Under the pieces are notes generated by a model, which made no database searches, was not told where the DNA came from, and worked only from the letters and a program-made list of their open reading frames with translations. From Pseudomonadota bacterium (GTDB lineage: Bacteria > Myxococcota_A > Polyangia > Polyangiales > Polyangiaceae), in NCBI GenBank assembly GCA_023423895.1, contig JAFAER010000066.1, positions 1 to 31,294 on the forward strand: a stretch of 31,294 nt of DNA, written 5' to 3'. Below, piece by piece: positions 24,066-31,294 of this stretch (position 1 is its first letter; each line of letters begins with the position of its first letter). Made by a program: the position numbers and the translations under genes.

Positions 24066-27047
24066 TCAGCGCGCTCGTCGGGCGACTTTTGCGACTCCGA
24101 GCTTGTCTGCAGCGATCGCGACGTCGGGGTTCGCGAAGCCCGCCTGCACGATCGGCTTCGTGTACTCGTTGCCGTGGCGAACGTCCTTCATCATCGCGTA
24201 GGCAGACGCTGCGATGATCCTCGCCGGCATCGCCGCGGCGGCCGGCGGCGGATCCTCCTGCGCGACGACCGCGCGCGCATCGTCCAACTTTCCGCGCGCC
24301 GCTGTCGCGTAGGCGCGGAGCCACTTCGCGAGCGGACCGCCGACGTTCGGATACGTCTTGAAGAGGGCGAGCGCGTCGGCCTCACGCTTGAGCGCGACCA
24401 GCGTGAAGACGCGCTCCGTGAGGACGCGCATCGTCACGGTGCCCGTCTCGAGCGCCGTCCGGCTGAGCTTCTCGGCGTCCTCGAGCTTGCCGTCGTACCG
24501 GGCGAGGCGGGCGAGACGCACGGCCCGCATCGAGCCCGGCTCGCCACGCCACTGGTCGGCGATCTTGCGAGCGAGCTCGAGATCACCCGAGTCGAGCGCC
24601 CAGTCCATCGCCACGAGGTCGGCCCAGGGAGCCTCGTCGTCGGACATGTCTCGCGCCTTGGCGCTCGTCAGCACGCCGACGTTGCCGGCGAGGAGCGATT
24701 GCCCGCGCGTCAGCGGCAGCGCGAACGGGATCTTCTTCGCTTCGTCGGGGATCGCGTCGAACGAGCGGCTCATCCGTTCGCCGTCGAGCTTCTCGTACGC
24801 GACCGCGGCGGTCACGATCGCAACGTCGGGCGAGCTCGGTGGAAGGTCTTCGGCGGCCTTGAGCGCCTCGTCGAGCCGGGCGCCGAGGAGCGCGACGCGC
24901 GCTGCGAGAACACGTGCCGGCGGATAGACGGCGGAGAACGAGACGGCGGTGAGCGCTGCTTTGCGGGCGAGGTTCTCATCGCCCATGACGAGCGCAATGC
25001 CGCCGAGCCACGCCGCGATGCCCGGTGTATCGGCGACGTCGAGGCCCTTCTGCAGATGCGGCTTTGCTTCGTCGATCGCTCCTCTGTGGAGCGCGAGGAT
25101 CGCGCGCGCGGCATGCGGGACCGCGCGAAGCGAGACGGGCAGGTCTTCGCCCTTCTCCGTGACGTCCTTGATCTCCGGCGGCTCTTCTCCGCGGAGGGGG
25201 TCGCGGCTCCACGCGAGCGCAACGAGCGCGGACCCCTCTGCGCGCCCCGGATAGCGAAGACGGAACTCCTGCGCGAGCTCGGCGGCGCGATGCGGGTCGC
25301 CGTCGATCGCCGTCGCGCGCGTGAGGAGGAACTGCGCGACGATGAGCTCCGGATCGAGCTTCACGGCAGTTCCGTAGCGCTCGAGCGCACGTGGATCGCC
25401 GGCTCGTTCGAACGTTGCCCCGGCGAGAAGCTGGAACCACGCGTCGTCTTGCGCGACCGAGTCCCATTTCGCGATGGTCGCGGCGGCGCCGGCGGTGTCT
25501 CCCTGGAACAAGAACGACGCGACGTGCGCGAACGCGATTTTCTTCTCCTCGACGCCGACCGCCTTCGCGCGCTGGCTCGAGTCTTCGAACGCCACGTCGG
25601 CCCCGCCCTTCAAGAGCCCGACGAGAGCTCGCTCGCGGAGCCACGTGAGCGCGGCATGTGGGGAGCGGGACTCGAGCTCGAACGCTCGGGAGATCGACTT
25701 CTCCGCCGGCTCGAGGAGCTTCGCATCGGCGGTCTGCAGGTCCTTGTCGACGTTCGCGAGAAGCTGCTCGGACTCGAGGTGCTCTTTCGCGCGCTTGTCG
25801 GTGACGTAGTAGAACGTACCGATGCCGCCGGCCACGAGGACGACGGCGAGGCCGATCAAGGTCACGAGGCTGAAGAGGCGTCGTACGCGTTCGGGCCGCG
25901 ACCAGGTGTAGACCTGCGGGGCGACGACTCCGTCCGGCTCGTACACGCCCGCGATCTGGAGGGCGTCGAGGACGTCGCGTGCCTCCGGAATCGCAGCACC
26001 GCCGACCTGCGGCGCCGGACGCGCGAGCGCGTCGAGCAGCAGTGGATTCACCGGCGGCTCGGCCCGCTTTGCAGGCCGCGCCGGTGCTCCGACGGCGAGC
26101 GCCCGTGACGATTCGGGGCCGGCGCCCGAGCCGAACGCGGCGGTCGAGGCCTTCGCCATCCTCGGCACGGAGCTCGGTCCGGGAAGCAAGCCGCCGTCGG
26201 ACGCGAGCTGGTTCGAGCCGATCATCGCGTCGAGCTCGTTGTCCCGTGTCTGGGGCTTTGGCTGAATGTCGAAGCCAATCCCTCGCGTCGGGGTCGTGAA
26301 GACGAGGTCGTCCGGCGGTGGCGCGGGGGGCATGTTGCGCACGCGCGGCGGCGGAACGGCGGGCGCGGGCGGCGGAGGTCGTCCCGCAGCGGGCATCGGC
26401 CGTCCGGCGGCGGGGAGCGGCGCGGCGATCGGGGCGAGGGCTGCCTCGATCGCCGCTTTCACTTCGTCGTTCTTCCGTATCTGGGTCTCGATGTCTTCGT
26501 CAGATTCGGCCGGCACGAGGCGACGGCTCTCCTGTCGACCGACGGTCGGGAGGCCTCTCACGTCGGCGAGCGGAGCGCTCTGGCCTCGGTGAGCCGTGCT
26601 CGACCGTGCGAAGGCTTGTGCCACCGCAGCCAGTCCCGAAGTGTGCTGCATCGGCACGAGCGCTCGCGCCTGATCGAGCAGCGCGCGCGCACCACCATCG
26701 CTGCCGAACTGGAGGGCCTTGTCGAGGACCTTCTCGGCGCGTTCGGCGTCGCCCCGTCGGAGGAGCACCTCGCCGAGCCAGCGATAGACCTCGCCGTCGC
26801 GCGGAGCCAACCGACCAGCAGCGAGGAGCGCACTCTGTGCGTCATCGAGCCGGCTCGAGTCGATGTACATCCGTGCGGCGGCCAGCAGTGCGCCGACATC
26901 GAGCTGCCGGGAGGCGTGGCTTCCCACGATCTCGACGAGGTCGGGGCGGCGGCCGCCGCGGAGCGCTTCACAGAGCGCTGTCGTTTCGGCCGCGTCGGGG
27001 TTGCGCTGCCATCGCGCATAGAGATCGTCGATCGACTCGTGACTCAT
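24066..27047 (-). CDS. Large single-pass TPR membrane protein
   Basis: The 993-aa product starts MSHESIDDLYARWQ. Residues 1-130 are TPR-like. A long linker (150-385) is Pro/Ala-rich, with stretches such as AGRPPPPAPAVPPP. One membrane helix spans 391-414 (LFSLVTLIGLAVVLVAGGIG). The C-terminal about 570 residues are many TPR-type helical pairs (for example ALERYGTAVKLDPELIVAQFLL, EAKPHLQKGLDVADTPGIAAW). The region before the helix is probably cytoplasmic and the C-terminal TPR array periplasmic. The function is unknown. Its position next to pilT invites a role with pilus or envelope machinery, but this is only context. It diverges from the coiled-coil protein gene at 27333. Confidence 0.87.
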   Translation of the reverse strand: MSHESIDDLYARWQRNPDAAETTALCEALRGGRRPDLVEIVGSHASRQLDVGALLAAARMYIDSSRLDDAQSALLAAGRLAPRDGEVYRWLGEVLLRRGDAERAEKVLDKALQFGSDGGARALLDQARALVPMQHTSGLAAVAQAFARSSTAHRGQSAPLADVRGLPTVGRQESRRLVPAESDEDIETQIRKNDEVKAAIEAALAPIAAPLPAAGRPMPAAGRPPPPAPAVPPPRVRNMPPAPPPDDLVFTTPTRGIGFDIQPKPQTRDNELDAMIGSNQLASDGGLLPGPSSVPRMAKASTAAFGSGAGPESSRALAVGAPARPAKRAEPPVNPLLLDALARPAPQVGGAAIPEARDVLDALQIAGVYEPDGVVAPQVYTWSRPERVRRLFSLVTLIGLAVVLVAGGIGTFYYVTDKRAKEHLESEQLLANVDKDLQTADAKLLEPAEKSISRAFELESRSPHAALTWLRERALVGLLKGGADVAFEDSSQRAKAVGVEEKKIAFAHVASFLFQGDTAGAAATIAKWDSVAQDDAWFQLLAGATFERAGDPRALERYGTAVKLDPELIVAQFLLTRATAIDGDPHRAAELAQEFRLRYPGRAEGSALVALAWSRDPLRGEEPPEIKDVTEKGEDLPVSLRAVPHAARAILALHRGAIDEAKPHLQKGLDVADTPGIAAWLGGIALVMGDENLARKAALTAVSFSAVYPPARVLAARVALLGARLDEALKAAEDLPPSSPDVAIVTAAVAYEKLDGERMSRSFDAIPDEAKKIPFALPLTRGQSLLAGNVGVLTSAKARDMSDDEAPWADLVAMDWALDSGDLELARKIADQWRGEPGSMRAVRLARLARYDGKLEDAEKLSRTALETGTVTMRVLTERVFTLVALKREADALALFKTYPNVGGPLAKWLRAYATAARGKLDDARAVVAQEDPPPAAAAMPARIIAASAYAMMKDVRHGNEYTKPIVQAGFANPDVAIAADKLGVAKVARRAR

Positions 27048-27276
27048 GGAAGAGCGCGAAGGGGGGCAAGGCGAAGCCGTGCTGCGACGTAGCGTATCGA
27101 ATTTTCCGTCACGCGAACCAGTTCATCATGTCGCGAGCCATCGTCCCCCGACCAATTTCGGCCTCGTGGACCGCTCGTGCTCACTCGACACGCACACCTC
27201 CTTCACGGGTCGTCCCCTGTCGTTGGTGCGTTCCGGTCGCTACGGCGTTGTTTGCGGCCGAGATGCAGTGGATCAT

Positions 27277-27298
27277 GGGCGCACAACCGTCTGCGCCC
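27277..27298. promoter_or_regulatory. GGGCGCA/TGCGCCC inverted repeat upstream of the coiled-coil gene
   Basis: A perfect 7-bp inverted repeat with an 8-nt spacer lies 34 bp before ATG 27333, in the 285-bp divergent region shared with the TPR gene. It could be an operator or a leader hairpin that affects translation. The rest of this region (27048-27332) shows no gene. Confidence 0.35.
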
Positions 27299-27332
27299 GC
27301 TGTCGTCCGGGCGAGCAACAAGGGGCAGCCCC

Positions 27333-28832
27333 ATGAGCGAGACCGAGGCCACGTTCACTCACCAGGCATCCTTCGAGGTCGGCGAGATCGCCGGCAACAT
27401 GCGACACGGCAAGCTCGAGGCGATGTACGAGGAGCTGTTCGCCGAGGTCATCGAGGACGGCATCATCACCCAGGAAGAGCGGAGCCGCCTCGACAAGATG
27501 GCGGACAACCTCGGTCTCGACCGGACGCGCCTCCGCAAGCTCGAGCAGGCGCTCCAGGCGGCCTACGAAGCGCGGCATCGCATCGTCATCAAGGACCTGT
27601 CGTTCGTCGACGAGCCGCCCCCGGCGACCATCGCGCCGCTCGAGATGCCGACCGATCACCGCACGCTGGCGCTCGAGCGACGCATCAAGTTCCTCAAGGA
27701 GCGAATCGCGGACCTCGAGCGTGAGCTCGAAGAAGCGCGGACGCACGTCAGCGTGGAGGTCGACTTCTCCGATGTCGCGGCCCTGCGGGCGAGCGTTCCC
27801 GACGACGATCCCGCGGAGCTCGCGCGTCGCGTCCGCCACGATCCGCGCGACACCGACTCGCTCCATGCGCTCTTCCGGACCTACAGGAAGGCGGGCGATC
27901 GCGATCGACAGTGGTGCGTCGCGCAGGTGCTCGCCTACCTCGACAGCGCGAACGACGAAGAGACCGAGTGCTATCACGCGCACCGTGAAGCCGCGTTGAT
28001 CCGGCCGAACGCGTCGGTGACTCAGGAAGCCTGGAAGCGCCTCCTCTTCCATCCGGAAGAAGAACCGCTGGTCGGCGAGATCTTCTCGGTCGTCGTCTCC
28101 GCCGTCCTCCTCGGACGGCTTTCGGCGATGCGCCGAGACAAGCAGCTCGTGAAGCTCGATCCCGCCCGGAAGCAAGATCCGGCGACGACGACGGTCCAGG
28201 CGGTACGTTGCTTTCACTGGGCGTCGGCCATCCTCGGCATGCACTCGCCGGCGTTGTTCGCGGATCCCGACTACGCCGGGTTCGTCGAGATGGTGCCCGG
28301 AGTGCCGCCGGCATCGCGGATCGGCGCGCAGGCGCTGGCTGGGCGTTCCGCGGCTGAGCTCGCCTTCGTTGCGGGCCGTCATCTTGCGAGCTACCGCGAG
28401 GAGCACTTCGTCAAGATGCTCGTGCCCTCCGCTCGAGGGCTCGAGGACATCTTCCTGGCGGCCCTGTCGATCGGCAACCCCGGACTGCCGTTGAGCGCCC
28501 AGGTCAAGCAGCTCGTCGTACCGATCGCGAAGGCCATCGAGCCCATCCTGGAGCCCGCCGCGGTCGATCGACTGCGCGGACACTTCCTCCGCTTCGTCGA
28601 GGAGGGCGGGCGGACGAATCTCCAGCGATGGGCGAACGCCACGGACCGTACGGTCGCGCGCGCGGGGCTTCTTCTCGCGAACGATCTCCGGGCCGCGCAC
28701 AACGTCGTTGCGCTCGAAGACGAGGCCCACCTGGCCGAGAAGATGGATGATCTCATGAGCTTCGTCGTGTCCGACCGGTACGCGAAGCTGCGCAAGCAGA
28801 TCGGAATCGCGGTTGCGGCTCCGGCCGCCTAG
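27333..28832 (+). CDS. Hypothetical protein with TerB-like N-terminus and coiled coil
   Basis: ATG 27333 gives 499 aa. Residues 25-80 form a helical acidic module (GKLEAMYEELFAEVIEDGIITQEERSRLDKMA) similar to TerB-like or EF-hand-like domains that sense metal or stress. Residues 112-137 form a short coiled coil (ERRIKFLKERIADLERELEEA). The remainder (150-499) is alpha-helical, with TPR-like pieces, and has no catalytic motif that I can name. There is no signal peptide or membrane helix. It is divergent from the large TPR gene and is followed by the Lys/Ala-tailed protein, so it may work with either. Confidence 0.78.
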   Translation: MSETEATFTHQASFEVGEIAGNMRHGKLEAMYEELFAEVIEDGIITQEERSRLDKMADNLGLDRTRLRKLEQALQAAYEARHRIVIKDLSFVDEPPPATIAPLEMPTDHRTLALERRIKFLKERIADLERELEEARTHVSVEVDFSDVAALRASVPDDDPAELARRVRHDPRDTDSLHALFRTYRKAGDRDRQWCVAQVLAYLDSANDEETECYHAHREAALIRPNASVTQEAWKRLLFHPEEEPLVGEIFSVVVSAVLLGRLSAMRRDKQLVKLDPARKQDPATTTVQAVRCFHWASAILGMHSPALFADPDYAGFVEMVPGVPPASRIGAQALAGRSAAELAFVAGRHLASYREEHFVKMLVPSARGLEDIFLAALSIGNPGLPLSAQVKQLVVPIAKAIEPILEPAAVDRLRGHFLRFVEEGGRTNLQRWANATDRTVARAGLLLANDLRAAHNVVALEDEAHLAEKMDDLMSFVVSDRYAKLRKQIGIAVAAPAA

Positions 28833-28984
28833 AGAACGGAGGCTCGCCTGCTCGGAGGCGTACGGACCCACGAACCTGAGCCGCATCGTCAAAGCATCCA
28901 CGCGTGGCCAGACTTCCTGGTAGCGTGCGCGCCGATGTGTCCGACGAAGCCGGGAAATTTTGTGCCGGCGAGGCCGAGGAAGAC

Positions 28985-30385
28985 GTGCCGAAGCGAACTG
29001 TGATCGAGAACGGCAGCGCGAAGCCCAACGGCATCGCGAAAACCCATGGCGGGATGGGCGACGGATCCGTACAGCTCGAGCTGCCGATGAGCTCGACGCC
29101 GAAGTCCCCCGAAGACGAGCGCCTCGTGGAGCGTGCGCGCGCGATCGTCGATTCGCTCGACAAGCTCACGAGTGAAGAGGTCTTCGCCGCATTCGAAGAG
29201 CTCGATCAGATGCCCACGGAGGTCGTCCGTGCGGCGCTCGAAGACGCGACAGGGCCGGCGCCCGATCCGGAGCTCCTCGACGACGCGATCCGTCGCGCGC
29301 ATGGGTTCCCTGCTCGCCCGCTGCGACTCCGGAGGATCAGAGTCACGAAGGACGCCGACGTCTTCGATCTCGGCCCCGTCGCCGAGCAGCAGCTACGGCT
29401 GGCCGGCAAGGCCTGGGACGGCCGTGATCTCGAGCCCGAGGAGCGCCTCGACGGCGAGCTCGAGGACTCGTTTGCAGGCACCCTCGAGCATCACGTTCTC
29501 GCCGACGCGGACCAGCCGGGCGCGCCGCCGTTGTTCGACGTCCTCCGCTATGCGGGCGACGCGGGCACCATCTTCCGCGCAGGCACCGCCGAGATCGTGG
29601 GAGCGATCGCGTACGGCATCGTCGAGGTGCAGGACCGACGTTTGCGCGTAGCCATCCAGGAAGCGCTCGCGCGTCCGGTCGTCGAAGCTGAGCTCTCCGA
29701 GCTCCAGGCCATCGAGCCTATGTTCGCCGAGCGGTTCGAGCCGGCGCGTGTTGTCGACATCGACGTCGTCGCGCCCTCCTCCGAAGTGGAGGACGTTCGC
29801 GCGCGCGCGTCGTCCGACGCCGCCCCGCCATCGTCTTCCGTACCCGCGTCGGCCGACGTCGCTTCGGAGTCGACACCGGTCGTCGAGACGCCTGCCATCT
29901 CGAAGAAGAAGGCAGCCGCGAAGAAGAGCGTCGCGGCCGCCAAGAAGGTTGCGGCCGCGAGCACGTCGGCCTCCGCTTCTTCGAAGCGGGCTGCAGCTTC
30001 CTCCAAGAAGGAGCCCGCCGCAGCGAAGAGGCCCTCGGCGAAGGGTGCGGCAAAGCGCGAGGGGACCGCGGAGCGTACGGCGTCGAAGCGTGGCGGAGCC
30101 GCGGAGCCGTCCGCGAAGAAGGCGAGCGCGAAGAAAGCCGCGGCCCAGAACGTCGCCGCCAAGAGGCCGAGCGCGAAGACGGCGTCCCCGAAGAAGTCAG
30201 GGGCGAAGTCGGGCGCGACGAAGGCGGCCACGAAGCCCGACGCGAAGAAGGCGAGTGCGAAGTCCACTTCGAAGAAGTCGAGTGGGCCGGCCGCCAAGAA
30301 GTCGAGTGCGAAGACCTCCACGAAGGCCTCGGGCTCGAAGTCGGGCTCGAAGGCATCCGCGAAGAAGAAGTCCGTCGACGGGTGA
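28985..30385 (+). CDS. Protein with histone-H1-like Lys/Ala/Ser tail
   Basis: The C-terminal frame is certain; the start is not. GTG 28985 (with GAGGAA upstream) gives 466 aa. GTGs at 28904 and 28937 and ATGs at 29054 and 29088 are alternatives. From about residue 35 the protein has an acidic helical domain (ERLVERARAIVDSLDKLTSEEVFAAFEEL, then FAGTLEHHVLAD and IFRAGTAEIVGAIAYGIV) with no recognised family. From about residue 304 to the end, some 160 residues are Lys/Ala/Ser repeats (SKKKAAAKKS, KKASAKKAAA, SAKSTSKKSS), like eukaryotic histone H1 or bacterial Hc1-type tails. Such tails bind nucleic acids non-specifically. It is 152 bp downstream of the coiled-coil gene in the same direction. 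Confidence 0.75.
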   Translation: MPKRTVIENGSAKPNGIAKTHGGMGDGSVQLELPMSSTPKSPEDERLVERARAIVDSLDKLTSEEVFAAFEELDQMPTEVVRAALEDATGPAPDPELLDDAIRRAHGFPARPLRLRRIRVTKDADVFDLGPVAEQQLRLAGKAWDGRDLEPEERLDGELEDSFAGTLEHHVLADADQPGAPPLFDVLRYAGDAGTIFRAGTAEIVGAIAYGIVEVQDRRLRVAIQEALARPVVEAELSELQAIEPMFAERFEPARVVDIDVVAPSSEVEDVRARASSDAAPPSSSVPASADVASESTPVVETPAISKKKAAAKKSVAAAKKVAAASTSASASSKRAAASSKKEPAAAKRPSAKGAAKREGTAERTASKRGGAAEPSAKKASAKKAAAQNVAAKRPSAKTASPKKSGAKSGATKAATKPDAKKASAKSTSKKSSGPAAKKSSAKTSTKASGSKSGSKASAKKKSVDG

Positions 30386-30454
30386 TGTTCATCTGAGCTT
30401 CGGCTCGATGCGTGCGGCTCGTGTCCGGCTCCAGCTGCGGCTCGTGTCCGGCTT

Positions 30455-30526
30455 CAGCTGCTGCTCCGGCTCGAGCTGCTGCTCCGGCTCGAGCTGCTGC
30501 TCCGGCTTCAGCTGCTGCTCCGGCTG
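30455..30526. repeat. 18-bp tandem repeat, four copies
   Basis: Units at 30455, 30473, 30491 and 30509 share the core AGCTGCTGCTCCGGCT and differ only at their ends. Diverged copies extend upstream to about 30422. The length is a multiple of three, and the minus strand reads PEQQLE/PEQQLK. It is a typical small minisatellite. Confidence 0.9.
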
Positions 30527-30639
30527 CGGCGTGTGCGGCCGAGCGTTCCGGGCTGCTGCGCGGCGGAGCACGTACGGACCTCCGTGGCGACGATGGCTGC
30601 TCGCGCGAGCCTTCCGTGGCAAACGATGGCGCTCACACG

Positions 30640-30703
30640 AAGTCGATGCATTCTTCGCGCGTCCGGCCGCCACGTCGATGCGTTCTTCGCGCGTCCGGCC
30701 GCC
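30640..30703. repeat. 32-bp direct duplication
   Basis: Two adjacent copies (30640-30671 and 30672-30703) differ at two positions. The shared part includes TTCTTCGCGCGTCCGGCCGC. It looks like a recent tandem duplication and marks the start of the repeat-rich end of the region. Confidence 0.85.
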
Positions 30704-30753
30704 AAGCCCTCTCGTTCTCGCGTCCCCTTTCAGGAGGACCTCACCCCCTCGGT

Positions 30754-31099
30754 TCGTGACATCTCGGATTCGTCGTCGCGGTTCGTCCGTGTCGGCTCGT
30801 CCATCTCGGATTCGTCGTCGCGGTTGGTCCGTGTCGTCGCGTCGCGTGTCGTCGCGTCGCGTGTCGGCTCCCCGTGTCGGCTCGCCCATCTCGATTCGTC
30901 GTCGCGGTTGGTCCGTGTCGTCGCGTCGCGTGTCGGCTCGTCGCGCGTCGGCTCGCCCATCTCGGCTCGTCCCGTGTCGGCTTGACCCTTCTCGATTCGT
31001 CGTCTCGGCTCGTCCGTCGCGGTTCCTCCGCCTCGACTCGTCCGATCACCGATCCGTCCGTCTCGGTTCGCGTCTCGGTCGTGACATCTCGGATTCGTC
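30754..31099. repeat. Degenerate TCG-rich repeat block bounded by 21-bp direct repeats
   Basis: The same 21 bases (containing GTGACATCTCGGATTCG) occur at 30754-30774 and 31079-31099. Between them are many imperfect copies of CATCTCGGATTCGTCGTCGCGG and GTCGCGTCGCGTGTCGG (copies near 30760, 30802, 30888 and 30958). The block is strongly strand-asymmetric: the plus strand is rich in T, C and G and very poor in A. It is non-coding as far as I can see. Confidence 0.8.
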
Positions 31100-31292
31100 A
31101 CGCCTCGACGTCGAGAGCCGGAGCGGTATCGACGTGCGGGGCTTGCGTGAACGGGCAGTTCCGCTTCGACGGCCAGCGGCACTTCTTGCGCAGGCGTGTG
31201 CGTCGTGGGCTGCAGCAGCGTCGGTCCACGAGGTGCATCGGCGTCGGCGGCGACTTCGTCGTCCGGAAGAGCCGAATGGTCGCGTCGCACAT
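31098..31292 (-). CDS. Small basic ORF at the window edge, possibly partial
   Basis: The minus frame from ATG 31292 encodes 64 aa, including TKSPPTPMHLVDRRCC, RLRKKCRWPSKRNCPF and the end VDTAPALDVEA. About 85% of its third codon positions are G or C, as in real genes here; the overlapping frame from 31290 has only about half, so this frame is preferred. The ATG is 2 bp from the window end, so the gene may extend further upstream. It is Arg/Cys-rich with no recognised domain. The frame stops just where the repeat block begins, so the repeats may have truncated an older gene. Confidence 0.4.
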   Translation of the reverse strand: MCDATIRLFRTTKSPPTPMHLVDRRCCSPRRTRLRKKCRWPSKRNCPFTQAPHVDTAPALDVEA

Positions 31293-31294
31293 GC

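Larger units (their letters stand above)
30386..31097. other. 710-bp repeat-rich intergenic region
   Basis: This region lies between the Lys/Ala-tailed gene and the edge gene and holds three kinds of repeats (18-bp array, 32-bp duplication, TCG-rich block). Several frames are open because the repeats contain few stops, for example a minus frame reading PEQQL(E/K) units. None has a credible start, codon bias or domain. Confidence 0.6.

Noticed and set aside
30389..30889. Minus-strand frame with PEQQL repeats
   Set aside because: It is open only because of the 18-bp repeats and lack of stops. It has no start signal, the codon pattern is unlike the genes here, and the rest is Arg-rich.
30730..31290. 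186-aa minus frame through the TCG-rich block
   Set aside because: About half of its third codon positions are A or T in its first part, while the overlapping frame from 31292 has the expected bias. The remainder is repeat-derived.

Overview
The window looks like chromosomal DNA of a myxobacterium (Myxococcota, probably Polyangiales). The evidence is very high GC with strong G/C preference at third codon positions, PilB and PilT of the myxobacterial type, a Hanks-type Ser/Thr kinase beside an FHA protein, many lipoproteins, and long TPR/Pro-rich proteins. This is inference from gene content; no rRNA or other taxonomic marker is present. No tRNA, rRNA, CRISPR array, transposase or prophage gene was seen.

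Layout. 1-4.6 kb: the 5' end of a TPR-type gene on the minus strand, a long intergenic region, then plus-strand tldD, an OmpR-type regulator with a degenerate receiver, pdxA (overlapping the regulator by 4 bases) and a small membrane protein. 4.6-10.3 kb: minus-strand genes for a caspase-like His/Cys protein of unknown role, a dihaem-motif lipoprotein, and a PhoX-family lipoprotein carrying a collagen-like Gly-X-Y stalk. A 21-codon ORF with a perfect Shine-Dalgarno and a signal-peptide-like sequence lies between the first two. 10.4-11.9 kb: a compact minus-strand cluster (Cys-rich protein, dtd, tail-anchored protein). 12.0-14.7 kb: two plus-strand exported proteins, an M15/DUF882-type peptidase and a VWA lipoprotein.

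14.7-19.8 kb: minus-strand genes for a small DUF5348-like protein, a rhodanese-MoeB fusion with a good promoter candidate inside a 14-bp palindrome, a Ser/Thr kinase downstream of its FHA partner, and an alpha/beta hydrolase. 20.2-24.0 kb: the type IV pilus motor ATPases pilB and pilT, separated by a lectin-like lipoprotein gene on the other strand. 24.0-30.4 kb: a 993-aa TPR membrane protein diverging from a 499-aa coiled-coil protein, then a protein with a histone-H1-like Lys/Ala tail. 30.4-31.1 kb: a non-coding block of tandem and dispersed repeats, followed by a probable partial gene at the window edge.

Functional themes are envelope and surface biology (pilus motors, lipoproteins, peptidase, PhoX-like enzyme), signalling (kinase, FHA protein, atypical regulator) and cofactor or translation quality control (pdxA, moeB, dtd). 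The least explained elements are the caspase-like protein with its convergent small membrane protein, the micro-ORF, the 18-cysteine protein and the terminal repeat block. Long ORFs antisense to pilB/pilT, tldD and other genes were treated as high-GC artefacts.
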